Source: Serpula lacrymans var. lacrymans S7.9 (Eukaryota; Basidiomycota; Agaricomycetes; Boletales; Serpulaceae). From it: DNA of 64,000 nucleotides. The stretch is from the NCBI RefSeq assembly GCF_000218685.1, contig NW_006763290.1, positions 1,988,871 through 2,052,870 on the forward strand, read 5' to 3'. Under the pieces are notes generated by a model. It was not told the DNA's origin, searched no databases, and saw nothing but the letters and a program-made list of their open reading frames with translations. How positions within the stretch are numbered: the stretch's first letter is position 1; each line of letters opens with the position of its first letter. Made by a program: the position numbers and the translations under genes. Positions 10,068 to 20,726 of the stretch are shown here, in pieces.

Positions 10068-12935
10068 GATCTTCGAAATAATCTCCTCTCAGTCTTGTAT
10101 TTAACTCGTCAAAGTGGTTTCAATGTCACTATTTCATCTCATTCCATGTCCTTTATGCGTGACAACACTCTTTTGTTCACTGCAACTATCAATGACAACA
10201 ATGCAGCATTCCTTGATGGATCTACTGCTGCTTGTGTTGAATTGGGACATTTTACTGCGACTATACCACTTGATTTGATGCTCTGGCATCGCAGATTGGC
10301 TCACCACCATCATGCTGATGTCAAGAGACTGATACAGAGAGATCTGGTCACTGGGCTTACACTGGAATCCAAGGCTGCTCCTGATCCTGTCTGTGAACCG
10401 TGCTTGTCTGGCAAGATGCATGCCAATCCATTCCCCTCATCTGATACTCGCTCTGCTCATCCTTTGGACCTCATCCATTCTGATGTACACCAAGTCTCTT
10501 CCCCCACATTCTCTGGTTATCGCTACTGGGTCACCTTCATTGACGATCACAGTCAATTCCGTGTTGTTGTGCCTCTCAAGGCCAAGTCAGATGTCTTTGA
10601 TGCTTTCAAGAGATTCAAGGCTTATGCTGAGACTCAATTGGAGCGTAAAATCAAGGCTCTGCGCAATGACAAAGGGGGAGAGTACATGTCCAAGGAATTT
10701 GAGCAATTCACAGATGACCATGGGATTGTCAGACAGCATACCACCAGGAATCGTCCTCAGCAGAATGGTGTGGCAGAGCGAGCAAACAGACTTCTGACTG
10801 AGCGTATCACTGCCATGTTATCAGAGTCTGCATTGCCTAACAGCTTTTGGGGTGAATGTCTGTCCGCTTTGGTGCATGTCTGGAACAGGTGTCCCACTGA
10901 TGCAGTGGCCCATGCCACTCCATTTGAGTTGTGGTATGGACACAAGCCTGACATGTCTCACCTTCGCGTTTGGGGCTGCACTGCCTATGTGCATGTGCAA
11001 AAGGACAAAAGAGGCGTCTTTGGCTCTCATATGGAGAAATGTGTGTTTATTGGTTACCCTGAGGGGTACAAGGGATGGAAATTCTACAATCCTACCACCA
11101 AGCGCACTGTTATCTCTGAGAGAGCTGATTTTGATGAGTGCTACTTCCCTGGCTTGAAGAGGTCTTCTGACAATGTCCCACCTCCACCTCCCACTCCACC
11201 TTCACTATCCATGCCATTGGGCCTGATTGAGGATGTCCCTGCACCAGGTCCAGGGGGAGATATGGGCCCACCAGCTGCGCTTCAGCAGCCTCAGCCATTG
11301 CCTGACAATGGGCCTCATTTGGACCTTGATGCAAAACCACCTGTGAATCAACCTCCTGCTGAGCCTAGGTCATTTGCAGATGCAATGAAGTGTCCTGATG
11401 CAGATAAATGGAGAGAGGCAGCCATGGAAGAGCTTCAAGCTCATGAGCGCAATGGTACTTGGTCACTAGTGGAACTACCTCCTGGAGTCAAGGCTATTGG
11501 TGGCAAGTGGGTCTTCAAGATCAAGCGCAACTCAGATGGCACTGTTGAGCGCTACAAGGCCAGATATGTGGCCAAAGGTTATAACCAGCGCCCTGGCTTT
11601 GATTTCCTCGAAATATTTGCACCTACTGTCCGCATATCATCCATCAGAGTTGTCCTTGCCATTGTAGCCATCCACAACCTCCATTTGCGCTCCATTGACA
11701 TTTCCCATGTATTCCTGAATGGAGTCATGGATGTCAAGGTCTACATGCATCAGCCAGAGGGATTCCATCAGGGTCCTTGCAATCTTGTTTGCCAGTTGGA
11801 CAAAGCCATCTATGGGACAAAGCAGGGAGGCAGAATGTGGAACCAGAAGATGCACACTGTGCTTGAAAAACTCGGATTTAAGTGTACTTATTCAGACTCT
11901 GCCATCTATGTCTTTAACAGAGCTGATGTGCGCATTATCCTGCCTGTCTTTGTTGATGACATGACACTGGCATCCACTTCTACTTCTGCACTTGACCAAG
12001 CTGTCAAGGACCTCTCCCTGCACTTTAAGCTTCGTGATCTTGGCCCTACTTCTTACCTACTTGGCATTTCCATCACTAGAGACCTAAGTAATCGCACCAT
12101 CTCCCTCTCCCAACATCAGTACACTCTGGACATTCTGGAGCGCTTTGGCATGAAGGACTGCAAGCCTGTGTCCACTCCCATGGATCCTGGTTTGCGCCTC
12201 ACCAAGGACATGTCTCCCAAAACATCCAGTGATGCTGCTTTGATGAAGGACATTCCCTACCTTGCTGCTGTTGGTGCTCTGATGTATCTGGCCACTACCA
12301 CTCGTCCTGACATTGCCTACATTGTTGGAGTCCTTGCCAGATATAACTCTAATCCTGGTCTTACTCACTGGAGCGCTGTCAAGCACTTGTTCCGCTACTT
12401 GCAAGGCACCCTTGATCATTCCCTTGTCCTTGGTCCTGATCCTAATTCCACTGAACTCTTCACCACTTTCTCTGATGCTGATCATGGTGGTGACAAGGAC
12501 TCTGGTCGTTCTACTGGTGCCTATATTGTCAAGATGGGATCTGGTGCTATCTCCTGGAGCTCCAAGCTTCAGAACATTGTTGCTCTGTCCACCACTGAAG
12601 CAGAATACATTGCTGCTGTTGAGGCTGGCAAAGAGATTTGCTGGATGCGAAATTTGTTGAAGGAAATGGGATATCCTATCACCTCTCCTTCCACCCTTCA
12701 TATTGACAACCAATCTGCCATCTCTGTATCCAAGAACCCTGAGCACCATGGTTGGATGAAACACCTTGATCTGCGATGGCATTGGTTGAGAGATGTTGTT
12801 GACTCTGGGCAGATTGCTCCTACCTTTGTTCCCACTGCTGAAATGCCTGCAGACTTGTTGACCAAGGCTCTTGCCAAGCCTAAAGTGGAAGTGTTCAGGA
12901 AGATGATGGGACTTATTAGATCAGGGGGGAGCTGA
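10068..12935 (+). pseudogene. Copia-2 integrase, reverse transcriptase and RNase H, long open frame, N-terminus deleted
   Basis: One frame of about 955 residues without stops. It opens with the GAG-pre-integrase zinc motif (HRRLAHHHH, then CEPCLSGK). The integrase follows with DLIHSDV, FIDDHSQF, LRNDKGGEY and the E in QNGVAERANR. The reverse transcriptase has KGYNQRPGFDF, the box FVDDM in place of the usual YVDD, and TTRPDIAYIVG. RNase H shows FSDADHGGDKDSGRSTGAY, STTEAEYIAA and IDNQSAISV. Gag and protease are absent: only about 107 bases separate the primer site from recognisable integrase. This is the best preserved retrotransposon ORF in the window and the youngest looking. It could not move without Gag from elsewhere. 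Confidence 0.9.
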
Positions 12936-12952
12936 TGCTTGGGAGGTGCAGC

Positions 12953-12964
12953 ATCAGGGGGGAG
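12953..12964 (+). other. Copia-2 polypurine tract
   Basis: CATCAGGGGGGAG ends right before the TGTTAG of LTR-D. A similar run (TCAGGGGGGAGC, 12921-12932) lies just upstream over the stop codon. Confidence 0.75.
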
Positions 12965-13229
12965 TGTTAGTTTTGGTGATTCTGCACCTTTGTGCTACCT
13001 ATATTTTTTCATTCCTTTCTCTATCTATTCTTCTATCATTCACTATTGATTGTGTTTTCTATTATTTCGCCTTTGTGGCTGCTTTGTTTACCTTTGTTTA
13101 CAAAACTTTGGACAGTACTGCAGAGTCCAATGCTTCCTATTCTTAAGTTACTCACATTGGACTCTAGTTCCAGTCCCTGATTGCTCTCAGCAAGTGGCTA
13201 GACACTTCCTTCAAGCTTTGTTCTTAATA
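12965..13229 (+). repeat. LTR-D, 3' LTR of Copia-2
   Basis: It starts TGTTAGTTTTGG after the polypurine tract. The end is set by the GATAC target duplication at 13230-13234. A related copy in minus orientation lies at 1-225. It has no similarity to LTR-C beyond TGTTAG. Confidence 0.75.
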
Positions 13230-13234
13230 GATAC

Positions 13235-13590
13235 TTTCTTTGGATAAAATCCTAGATCCTGTAGAAGATAGGAAAGTTGGTGAGAATAAGTTTGATTTTG
13301 AAGGACATGACAAAAAAATAGCTGCAAATGCTCATCATCAAGTGGACACAGAGAATGGTGAGGCTATAGAAATTGATTCAGAAGAGGAAGATGAGACTAT
13401 GCTGGTGCCAAGTCGGATTGATACCATCTAGATATGCAAGAAACTGGAAGCGGCATGTATTGCATATGGTGAAGCTGATGGATGTTCACTTGAGCTGATT
13501 TGAAAGCTTCATCATTTTTGTGGTACCATGCGGCACGATGAGTTAAAGAATGCAAAGCAGGCATCATTGATGGATTTTTGGCACAAGTAG
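13235..13590 (+). pseudogene. Pogo-like transposase, C-terminal fragment
   Basis: Continuation of the ORF at 9403-9732. It has an acidic stretch (EIDSEEEDETMLVPSRIDTI) and the C-terminal motif around ELKNAKQASLMDFW, which is typical of fungal pogo-like transposases. In-frame stops lie near 13429-13431 (TAG) and near 13499 (TGA), so this copy is dead. Confidence 0.55.
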
Positions 13591-14081
13591 CTGTGTTTTA
13601 TGGTGGTAGCATTGACATTGATAGAAGTGGAATGGTAGCCGCACCACAATAGTCACACATGTGCATAATTTGGTCACAAATTGTGACATTTGTTGTGTTG
13701 CATATATCTCATAATGTATAGGCATATGCTGGGAACAGTTATATGCATTATGAGAATGTCAACTGTAACTGAGGAATTTGTCACACCAGTGTTGGACGGA
13801 TTTGTAGTCAAAGATGTTAGAGGAATTGAACCACTAGGAAGGGATGGTGCTGCATTGTTGTTATTGCCAGGAGGTGGAACAGTGGAATAAGTCATTGTGA
13901 AAATAGAAAAAATTATTGGAGAGAAGTCGAAGACAAGAATTTTCTAATGTGAATCTGAGAGGAAGAGGGAATGAGGATAAGATGATTGGTGTTTGATCTT
14001 TTATGAGGATTTGCACTGGATAACTGTACAGCTGCAAACTAAGAGCAAGAACTGTCAGCTTGTCATGTGTCACTTACAAAG
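13591..14081. other. Intergenic stretch without a recognised gene
   Basis: A short plus-strand frame (13690-13890) ends LLLLPGGGTVE but has no recognised domain. It is probably a remnant. The segment ends at the target duplication of the large TIR transposon. Confidence 0.4.
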
Positions 14082-14250
14082 CCCTAACTCCAGTCTCCTA
14101 CCCACCCTCTATTTTGAGAGAGGAGGGATTTGTCCTAGTGCTTTGATGTTGAGATGATATACAAAAATAAAAATTAAATTAATTTAAATACATCACATGA
14201 CTCAAAAATTTGAACGTCCCTCGCTTTTTCTCCATAATGGCTGGAACATA

Positions 14251-14653
14251 ACATCAGTAAACAATGGTTTGCCACAGTGACGGTGATGGGGATGATGACA
14301 GCGGACTCTCAATAAAATACCTTTTCTTAAGTAACACAGATCAATATTCTAATATCATGTTTATTCTATTTCAGGCAATTAGGTTGAGCGGCTCAATGAA
14401 CAATCTTGATTGAGGAGTTCTGCGTTCGGGACATGGCGTCCAAATTTCAAGACCTCGCAACAAGGTTATGGTCTCAAGTTGGTGACTTGCTCAGTTCGAA
14501 TCCAAGATGTAGCTCAAGGGGGACTGAGGGTGTTACAATGGCTGAATGTAGAAGCTGATAATATAATCACTTTTTTTATATTCATATTTTATTGGGAGTC
14601 CGCTGTCAACATCCTCATCACCATCACTGTGGCAAAGCATTGTTTACTGATGT
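14251..14653. mobile_element. MITE with TA target duplication nested in the left TIR
   Basis: 403 bp with inverted ends of about 60-70 bases starting ACATCAGTAAACAATGGTTT. TA flanks both sides (14249-14250, 14654-14655). The opposite TIR of the host transposon keeps the empty site with a single TA, so the insertion is proved. The interior has a B-box-like GTTCGAATCC at about 14493 that may come from a tRNA. Ends and TA duplication fit a Tc1/mariner-type non-autonomous element. Confidence 0.88.
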
Positions 14654-14777
14654 TACAGCTGATTTTATAACGATAGAACTATCCAATGAGTTAGTGTGCA
14701 GGCAGACTTCAGCGGAGTGTATATTTTCGGGAAGAACCAGAAGTGATCTGGGAGAGACTAATCAACCCTCAACCAGC

Positions 14778-15831
14778 ATGCGGCACCATATTCCCAAGGA
14801 GCAGAAGATACTAGCGTACAAATTGTCTTGCATCCATGGCCTCTCAAACAGACATGTTAGCCGTTACCTAGGAATCAGTCAACGGACCATCAGGCGCATC
14901 CGGAAGACCTTTCGGGACACTGGTGAAGTGGGACACCAACCAGCTTGTCAAGGACAACCTTGTGCCTTTGATGGCTTAGAAGCGAGTGTAAGTTTTTTCT
15001 TTTAATCTTCTGATGTGCTGATAAAACAAGTTTTTGATTAGTTCCTTGAAGGCTGCATTGAAAAACAGCCTGATATGATCCTCTCAGAGTTACAGGAGCA
15101 ACTTAAGGAGGTATGCGGCATTAAGGTATCAGCTGTGACAATTCTCAGGACCTTGAAGAGACAAGAATTCACCATGAAGAAAGTAAGTGATCTGTTCATA
15201 TATTGTGCGCTTTCTGACAGATTTCTATTGTAGGTCACTCGCCCTGCCCGTGAACAAGATGAGGATGACCGTGCTTTATTCAAGATGCTTATTGGGGAGT
15301 ACTACCTCCCAGAACAACTGGTTTTTGCAGACGAGACACATTTCAACCAGCTTACACTGCACCGTCAATATGCCTGGGCCCCATGTGGAGAACATGCAAG
15401 GCGTAGGGATTTTTTTGTCCGTGGTCGTCCTTACTCTATATTACCTGCCATATCATTAGATGGAGTCTTGCATTTAGAGGTACTAGACCGTCCTTTTACA
15501 GAGAAGGACTTTGCCGAGTTTGTGGAGGGAGTCCTCAATCAGATACAGCCTTGGCCTCTGCCAAATTCTGTGCTTGTAATCGACAACGCTACACTGCATA
15601 AAGTTCCTGGCATCCGCGAGCTTGTTGAGGACAGGTGAGTACATAGTTTCCTATCAGTCTACTCTATTAATGTAGCTGTCAAAGCTTGGCTTAGGAACAA
15701 TTGTGATTATGTCCTTGGTGAGACAGAAGGGCCTGGTTGTGATCCATACACATTGATTTGGGAGGCAGTATATTCGGTAATCACATCTGAGAAAGCCAGA
15801 GGGTGGTTTAGAGATAGTGAGTATATCATAT
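14778..15831 (+). pseudogene. IS630/Tc1-mariner-like transposase, internally deleted
   Basis: The start MRHHIPKEQKILAYKL leads into a helix-turn-helix (LSNRHVSRYLGISQRTIRRI). Likely introns are 14988-15041 and 15183-15231, both with GTAAGT donors. The catalytic domain shows the first aspartate in FADETHFNQ, the CGEHARRRDFF block and the second aspartate in VIDNATLH. The block that should follow, with the PYSPDLNPIE-type third acidic residue, is absent: after VEDR comes a donor-like GTGAGT at 15635, then the downstream segment VKAWLRNN and a C-terminus ending GWFRDSEYII. The reading register also slips near 15240. It is therefore a dead copy, though clearly of the fungal family with introns at such sites. 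Confidence 0.85.
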
Positions 15832-17511
15832 AAAATATTTATACTAAATTTACTGATGTTCAAGCCCTATTACTTTCTAGCTGAAAATGGTTTCGAAAAA
15901 ATGAAAAGGTCAGTTCAATTATATGTTGCTGATGACGAGTCCTGGTCATCCTCACCCTCATCTTCCTCATCCACATCAATCACCTCCTTGCAGCCTAGAT
16001 CAATTATCTCAATATCATCATCATCCTCATGCTTTGAATGTTTGTGGTAGCGTTGCAGAGTAGCTGCAATGTCTATCGCTGTTTCCTTACCCTTTCCTTT
16101 TAACCCAAAGACTGACAGGATGCAACATTTTGCATAGGATTGTATGATCCTAGCCCTTTCATCACCCATTTTTCCTACAGGGCTCAGCTTTTTGACGGGC
16201 ATAACAACAACTTGTTCAGATGTTCGGACACCAGCTGTAAATAATGCATTTAACACCTGGTTGACTTTTAAGGTGGTGGAATTCGACATCAATCAACTTG
16301 ACCAAGTCCCCAATAGGCGGATATTTGACAATAGGGCCATCTTCAGGTGTCAACTCGTGTTTGGGGGACAGCGGCAGCAAAGATAACTTCTCAAGACTAG
16401 GATGCTTTCGTCGTGGCTGTGTACTTGGAGGGGGGGTCAGTGTAGATCTATTGCTAAAGTCGGAAAAAGAGGAGCCCGAAGCACTTGGTGTAATGTTCTT
16501 GATTGTAACATGCACATTGGGTGAGTTTCCTTGCAATAGACAAGCTTTTTTTGGGGGAATGCGATCAAAGTTCAAACAATGGGGTGCGCTATAGACTGTC
16601 GCTTGCCCCAGTGACTATACTGAGTGTCAGCACCCTAGAAATAAATTACCGGACCCAAGAACTCACAATTTTCTTGGCCCACAAGGTCATTTTATCATGG
16701 CTGAGACAGCGGTGGACATCACATCCACTTGGCCTGTCAATGAAGCAGTGACCTTGGTGCAGCTTGCACCGAGTAGCCTTCTCCAGCTGCTTGAATGCCT
16801 TCAACTGTGATGACATTTTGTCACTCAAGGGTGGTGGTATATCCTCTGTCCTACTTTGTTTCTTTCCTTTTGAAACCGGTGCTGTTGGCTTAGTCTGGCA
16901 CAACAACAAATTTGGTGAGTTTATCACATATGATATAAGAAACAGCTTACTATGTTCTTGATTTTCAGCATTACCACTCGTGTTCGAGCAACTCGTGCTT
17001 TGTTTACATGTCGGTCTATTGCAGCTGTAAAGTCATGGTGGTTGTTCATATGTGATGGCTTGCCTGTGTCACCCGACAACTTATATGCCAGCTGAATGTC
17101 TTGCTCAGGCCCATCAAGCAGGTTGAAGACTTGGCGCCGAAACTGAACCCAGTTCATGTCGGTAGTGGCCTCAAAGTCCCTCTTGCTATCATCATTCACA
17201 ACCTCAGTTGTGAATGTATACACTATCAAGGTGAGTAAGTCCACATTTCATGTCAATAAAATAGACATGACTGACCACCTGTACGGACCTCCACATTAGG
17301 CCGAACTCATTGTGTACTGGGGGGAAGCTGATCATTTGCGGGTGGCTGGGAGGGCAGCTGCACAGCATGCGACGGTGCAGGCTGCACATAATGTTGCACA
17401 GGCAGTGGCACAGACAGTTGTAGGGGCACCCCAGGTTGTCCATACTGATGCATATTGTGCGCTGGTTGCATCAAGTGTGGGGGATAGTGCATGGCAAAAT
17501 GATGAGGTTGA

Positions 17512-18349
17512 TATTACGATAACACAATTTTCAGACCTTTCCTTCTTCTTTGTTCTCCGCCTTAACCTTGTACACTTTAGCTTTCACACATGGTGTTACG
17601 CATGAAGTGCTTAACAAAGTCTGAGGGTTCGTCGAGGTTTTATAAAGAGACTTATCCGAAGACAAGTTTGAGAACGTAGTTCTGAGTGGAGGTCTTCCAA
17701 CGAGAGTTGGTCTTCTTCTGAGTAGAAGTCTGATCTTAGGAGTCTAGCTTTGTAAGCATAAACTGCGTAGAATTGTATTGGAGAATACTACTGCTATTAC
17801 ATGGTATTTATAATGGAAATGAATCGGTGATAGGAGTTAGGTCCTACCTAGGGCAGGTCCATCTGTTGAAGACTAAGTACTATGATAGGTACTGTGAATG
17901 TGAGAGGAACGGAAGTGTACGTGAAGGAAATGAGTCATCGGTCCGATGGTATACCCGATGAGTAAAAAGAAATGAGTAGTCCTTGAATGTCCAATAGAGA
18001 TCGTAACACATGGTGCCATGCGGCACTTCCCCTTTTGTTCAAACTCCTCTTTCTCACGCCACATTGCCTTTCTTCTTATTTTAGATACAACTCTCTCACA
18101 CAGTGGAGCTGGTCATGCGGGCTAGGCCCCATGACATCATCAGCCACTAAACTTTATCAACTGTACAGTACATAAGTACAAACACTCTGTATTAGTATAT
18201 ATACCCCAATAGATCAAGGAGACTCCTCAGCGAGTCCTCCTGTTGTAAACCAACAAACTCTCTGCAGCTTAAGGGGTAACCACTCCCTCATCATCTTCAT
18301 TATAGTGTGTTTCTGTGTGCGCCAGGGTAACTAACTCTTGGTTGTTACA
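17512..18349 (-). repeat. Solo LTR-A in the accessory gene, carrying a nested LTR
   Basis: Flanked by GTTGA (17507-17511 and 18350-18354), an exact 5-bp duplication. It starts TATTACGATAACACAATTTT and ends TTGGTTGTTACA, minus orientation. Net length without the insert is about 418 bp. No internal sequence remains, so LTR-LTR recombination has removed the element. Confidence 0.92.
17594..18008 (-). repeat. Solo LTR-B nested in LTR-A
   Basis: 415 bp, TGTTACGCATGAAG to GATCGTAACA, flanked by CATGG on both sides (17589-17593, 18009-18013). Its sequence differs from LTR-A and occurs once in the window. Strand is arbitrary because both ends fit TG..CA. Confidence 0.88.
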
Positions 18350-19127
18350 GTTGATATCTGATTGTCAATGCACTTGCCTGACTGTTGTACCCAGTGTAGT
18401 CTGCTGGGGAGCTTGTTGATAAGCCCTTTGGAACATGGGTGCACCATGCATTTCGTCAAGGGAAAAATGATGAGAGCTTTGTTGAGAAGACATAGGAGGT
18501 ATATATTTTTTTTTTGTGTCTTCCTGACTCTTATACTAACAGCCTCTCGGCCTTAGGCAATACCTATTATCAAACGATCCTCATTTCTACCCAATTTCAT
18601 TTTTTTTCTTTGGCAAGCACTCCACCAAATAGTCTACACCAATTTTTTTCAAAGACTTGGGCTATCACACTTATCGCACCAGCCACACTCGATACTGAGC
18701 CAAATATTCTAGTCTCCCTAAATTTTAGATTTACTACATTTTAAGCTCAGTTGTAGTTCCGCTCTGTACGCTAACTCATTGGATAGGTCTATCGTTATGA
18801 AATCAGTTGTATGTTCCAGCCGTTATGGAGAGAGAGCGAGGGATGTTCATGTGATGTGTTTTATTTTAATTTTATTTTTGTATATCATCAAAGCATCAAA
18901 GCACTAGGATAAATCCCTCCTCTCTCGGAATAGAGGGTGGGTAGGAGACTGCCCTAACTCAATCTTCGCAGCGATCGCAAGCTCACGTGCTTATTTTTGA
19001 GTCGCCATCACTGTGGGACCAGGAATACAGAACCACTTTTCACTGGGGTGTAGTGCTTGAAGCGGAGACTGAACGCGCATACTTTGACAAATTACTTCAA
19101 GTTTTCATAGCCACTCAGTCATTCAAG

Positions 19128-20726
19128 ATGGATCACCACAGTCATTCTAACAGTTCATCAAGGTCATTTTCCATATACCATCAGTCCGCGACTTCTATAG
19201 AAGGCATCAAGGCCTCCTACGACGATCTTTTAGAAGAATATGCCGCGCCCCATCCTGTGAATTTACAACGTGGAGCATTCACTACTCCAGCACAAATAAT
19301 AGGTTGTTTTGGGTTTACTTACAACGTCATGGGTGAGATTTGACTTATCCAATATAGGTGCTGATACGTCGCTGCACCACCAAGAGTATCCTCCTAGAGC
19401 ACTGGAAAATAAAAGTGGTACCAGATTGTTGTGGGCCAAGGCTAGCTTTCCTATCCTATTAGTTTTTACGTTCTGCATATTTACCTGCTCACTTTAGATT
19501 CTACCAGATTCAGTAGCATGTCGACTATACGTTACTACAGTATTGATCCAAACAACGGTTGACCTCGCGATTGAAGGTGATCTCCTTGTTCGATTGAATG
19601 GGAGCGAGCAAAGTCCCGGATCGGCTAGAGAAAAAATGCCTGTTTACTTGAGTATCTTCGCACTTGCTCAGTGAGTATTGTTTTCTATTTCCTTATAATA
19701 TTTTGATTCCAGAGGTTCAGTGTCTTTCAATTTGCAATGGCCATAGACGCCGTCTATGCACGCAACACTTTGCAGTTCATTGCTCTTACGTAAGTGGTTT
19801 GAAGCACATCCTGGATTCACGTCTATAAAATGTGTGAATAGCGTGTTCAACATATTGTTCCTCGTTTATGCCATCATACAAATCGGAGAGATTCAGGCCT
19901 CTTCCACATCGGCATCGGGTATTATCCATATTCCTGTGAATGTGCTCGCCAATATCATCCCTGTCGTTATTTCTGTTGCTGAGCTAGCATATATTGGTCT
20001 TGGCTGGAAAATCTACGACGAATTTGGCTGGAAAGTCTATAAATTTCTTGGTGCCGACAGGAGAATCAAAAGAATGTATGCCAGCTATCAAATATTCGAG
20101 TGTCTTGTCAAATTCGATGTTTTCTTTTGGGTGGGCTTTTCTGTACAGTTCATCTGGCTCGTGCTACAGCATGATGACTGGGAATACTATGTGACCTGTG
20201 CTGCTCTTCCGTTGTCGATCGTACTTCTTGTGGAAGGTCATCTAGCAGCTCGCCATGAAAACAAGTGGATGATGTTCACTTTTATGGTCGGGTGTGCGGG
20301 CGCACTGGTATATTTCATATTCAAGGTTAGGCCTGATGTAGCTTTACTATCATGATGTTGACACTGTGTCTAGCTCTTCAAAGTTCTCAAATATCGGGGC
20401 ACATCTGAATACAGTGATGTGTGGAAATCGCTAACGACTTTCTGTGCGTTGTTCTATGTACTCGGGAAGACACATTACGCTGATATGCTGATATGTAGCC
20501 ACTATTGCTATTTTATTGTTGCTCTTAACTTTTGTGTTTGCAGTTATCGTTTTGCGCAATTTTGGGCACGGGTTGAAAACATGTAGTATGTAGTAAATCG
20601 TTTTACCCAATCGTTTTCTCATCCCTCACGACAGTGACCAAGAGCCAGTTCCGCGGACGGCGCAGTTCCCAATATCAACCGCGCGGCCAAATGTCAATTA
20701 ACCCTCATAGGATGAGTATAGAGTGA
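19128..20726 (+). CDS. Multi-pass membrane protein, conserved basidiomycete type, eight exons
   Basis: Proposed exons are 19128-19302, 19358-19461, 19498-19670, 19715-19789, 19842-20325, 20374-20443, 20499-20582 and 20635-20726. They total 1257 bases, 418 residues plus stop, with frame kept at every join, which supports the model. The protein has about seven or eight hydrophobic segments, for example VFNILFLVYAIIQIGEI, NIIPVVISVAELAYIGLGW, VFFWVGFSVQFIWLVL and LLLLTFVFAVIVLRNFGHG. A loop before the second one reads TVDLAIEGDLLVRLNGS and an aromatic, basic stretch reads WKVYKFLGADRRIKRMYASY. The C-terminus is basic and ends HRMSIE. Function unknown. The start is the first ATG that opens the frame; an ATG at 18987 is an alternative. 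Donors are non-ideal at 19303 and 19462. It looks intact and is probably a host gene. Confidence 0.8.

Larger units (their letters stand above)
9733..13229 (+). mobile_element. Chimeric Copia element (LTR-C, pol of Copia-2, LTR-D) in a pogo-like ORF
   Basis: Bounded by GATAC at 9728-9732 and GATAC at 13230-13234, a 5-bp target duplication. Removing the element plus one GATAC gives a continuous reading frame through the pogo-like ORF, reading GKILSLDKILDPVED across the join. The left LTR (9733-9960) and the right LTR (12965-13229) share only TGTTAG, so they belong to different families. Gag and protease are missing between the primer site and 10068. Confidence 0.75.
15915..18493 (-). pseudogene. 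Convergent accessory gene of the TIR transposon, function unknown
   Basis: A multi-exon minus-strand gene. A Gln/His/Pro-rich N-terminal part starts at 18493 (MSSQQSSHHFSLDEM) and continues at about 17300-17500 (MHYPPHLMQPAHNMH) across a solo LTR. Then comes a domain with a ubiquitin/PB1-like look (VYTFTTEVVNDDSKRDFE, 16945-17222), a segment with CKLHQGHCFIDRPSGCDVHRC that could bind zinc (about 16700-16850), a Ser/Pro-rich linker, and a C-terminal domain ending in acidic residues (DDDDIEIIDLG, EVIDVDEEDEGEDD) at 15915. A frame change is needed near 16260-16290. I recall similar multi-copy agaricomycete proteins without known function. It ends 84 bases from the transposase stop, in opposite orientation. 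Confidence 0.6.
14091..18951 (+). mobile_element. Two-gene DNA transposon with long TIRs and a 9-bp target duplication
   Basis: The ends are inverted copies starting CAGTCTCCTACCCACCCTCT. Similarity extends about 200 bp: left 14091-14250 and, beyond a nested MITE, 14656-14720; right about 18740-18951. CCCTAACTC flanks both ends (14082-14090 and 18952-18960). Inside are a plus-strand IS630/Tc1-like transposase and a convergent minus-strand gene of unknown function, together filling the interior. A 9-bp duplication with long TIRs would suggest Mutator or Merlin type, while IS630/Tc1 enzymes normally duplicate TA. Confidence 0.85.

Noticed and set aside
14400..14530. A full tRNA-Leu gene inside the MITE
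   Set aside because: Only a B-box-like GTTCGAATCC and a loose resemblance are visible; no acceptor stem pairs, and box A is poor.
14778..15831. Own TA-flanked TIRs tightly around the IS630-like transposase
   Set aside because: I looked for inverted ends near 14720-14780 and 15830-15900 and saw none. The only matching inverted repeats are the outer ones at 14091 and 18951, with a 9-bp duplication.
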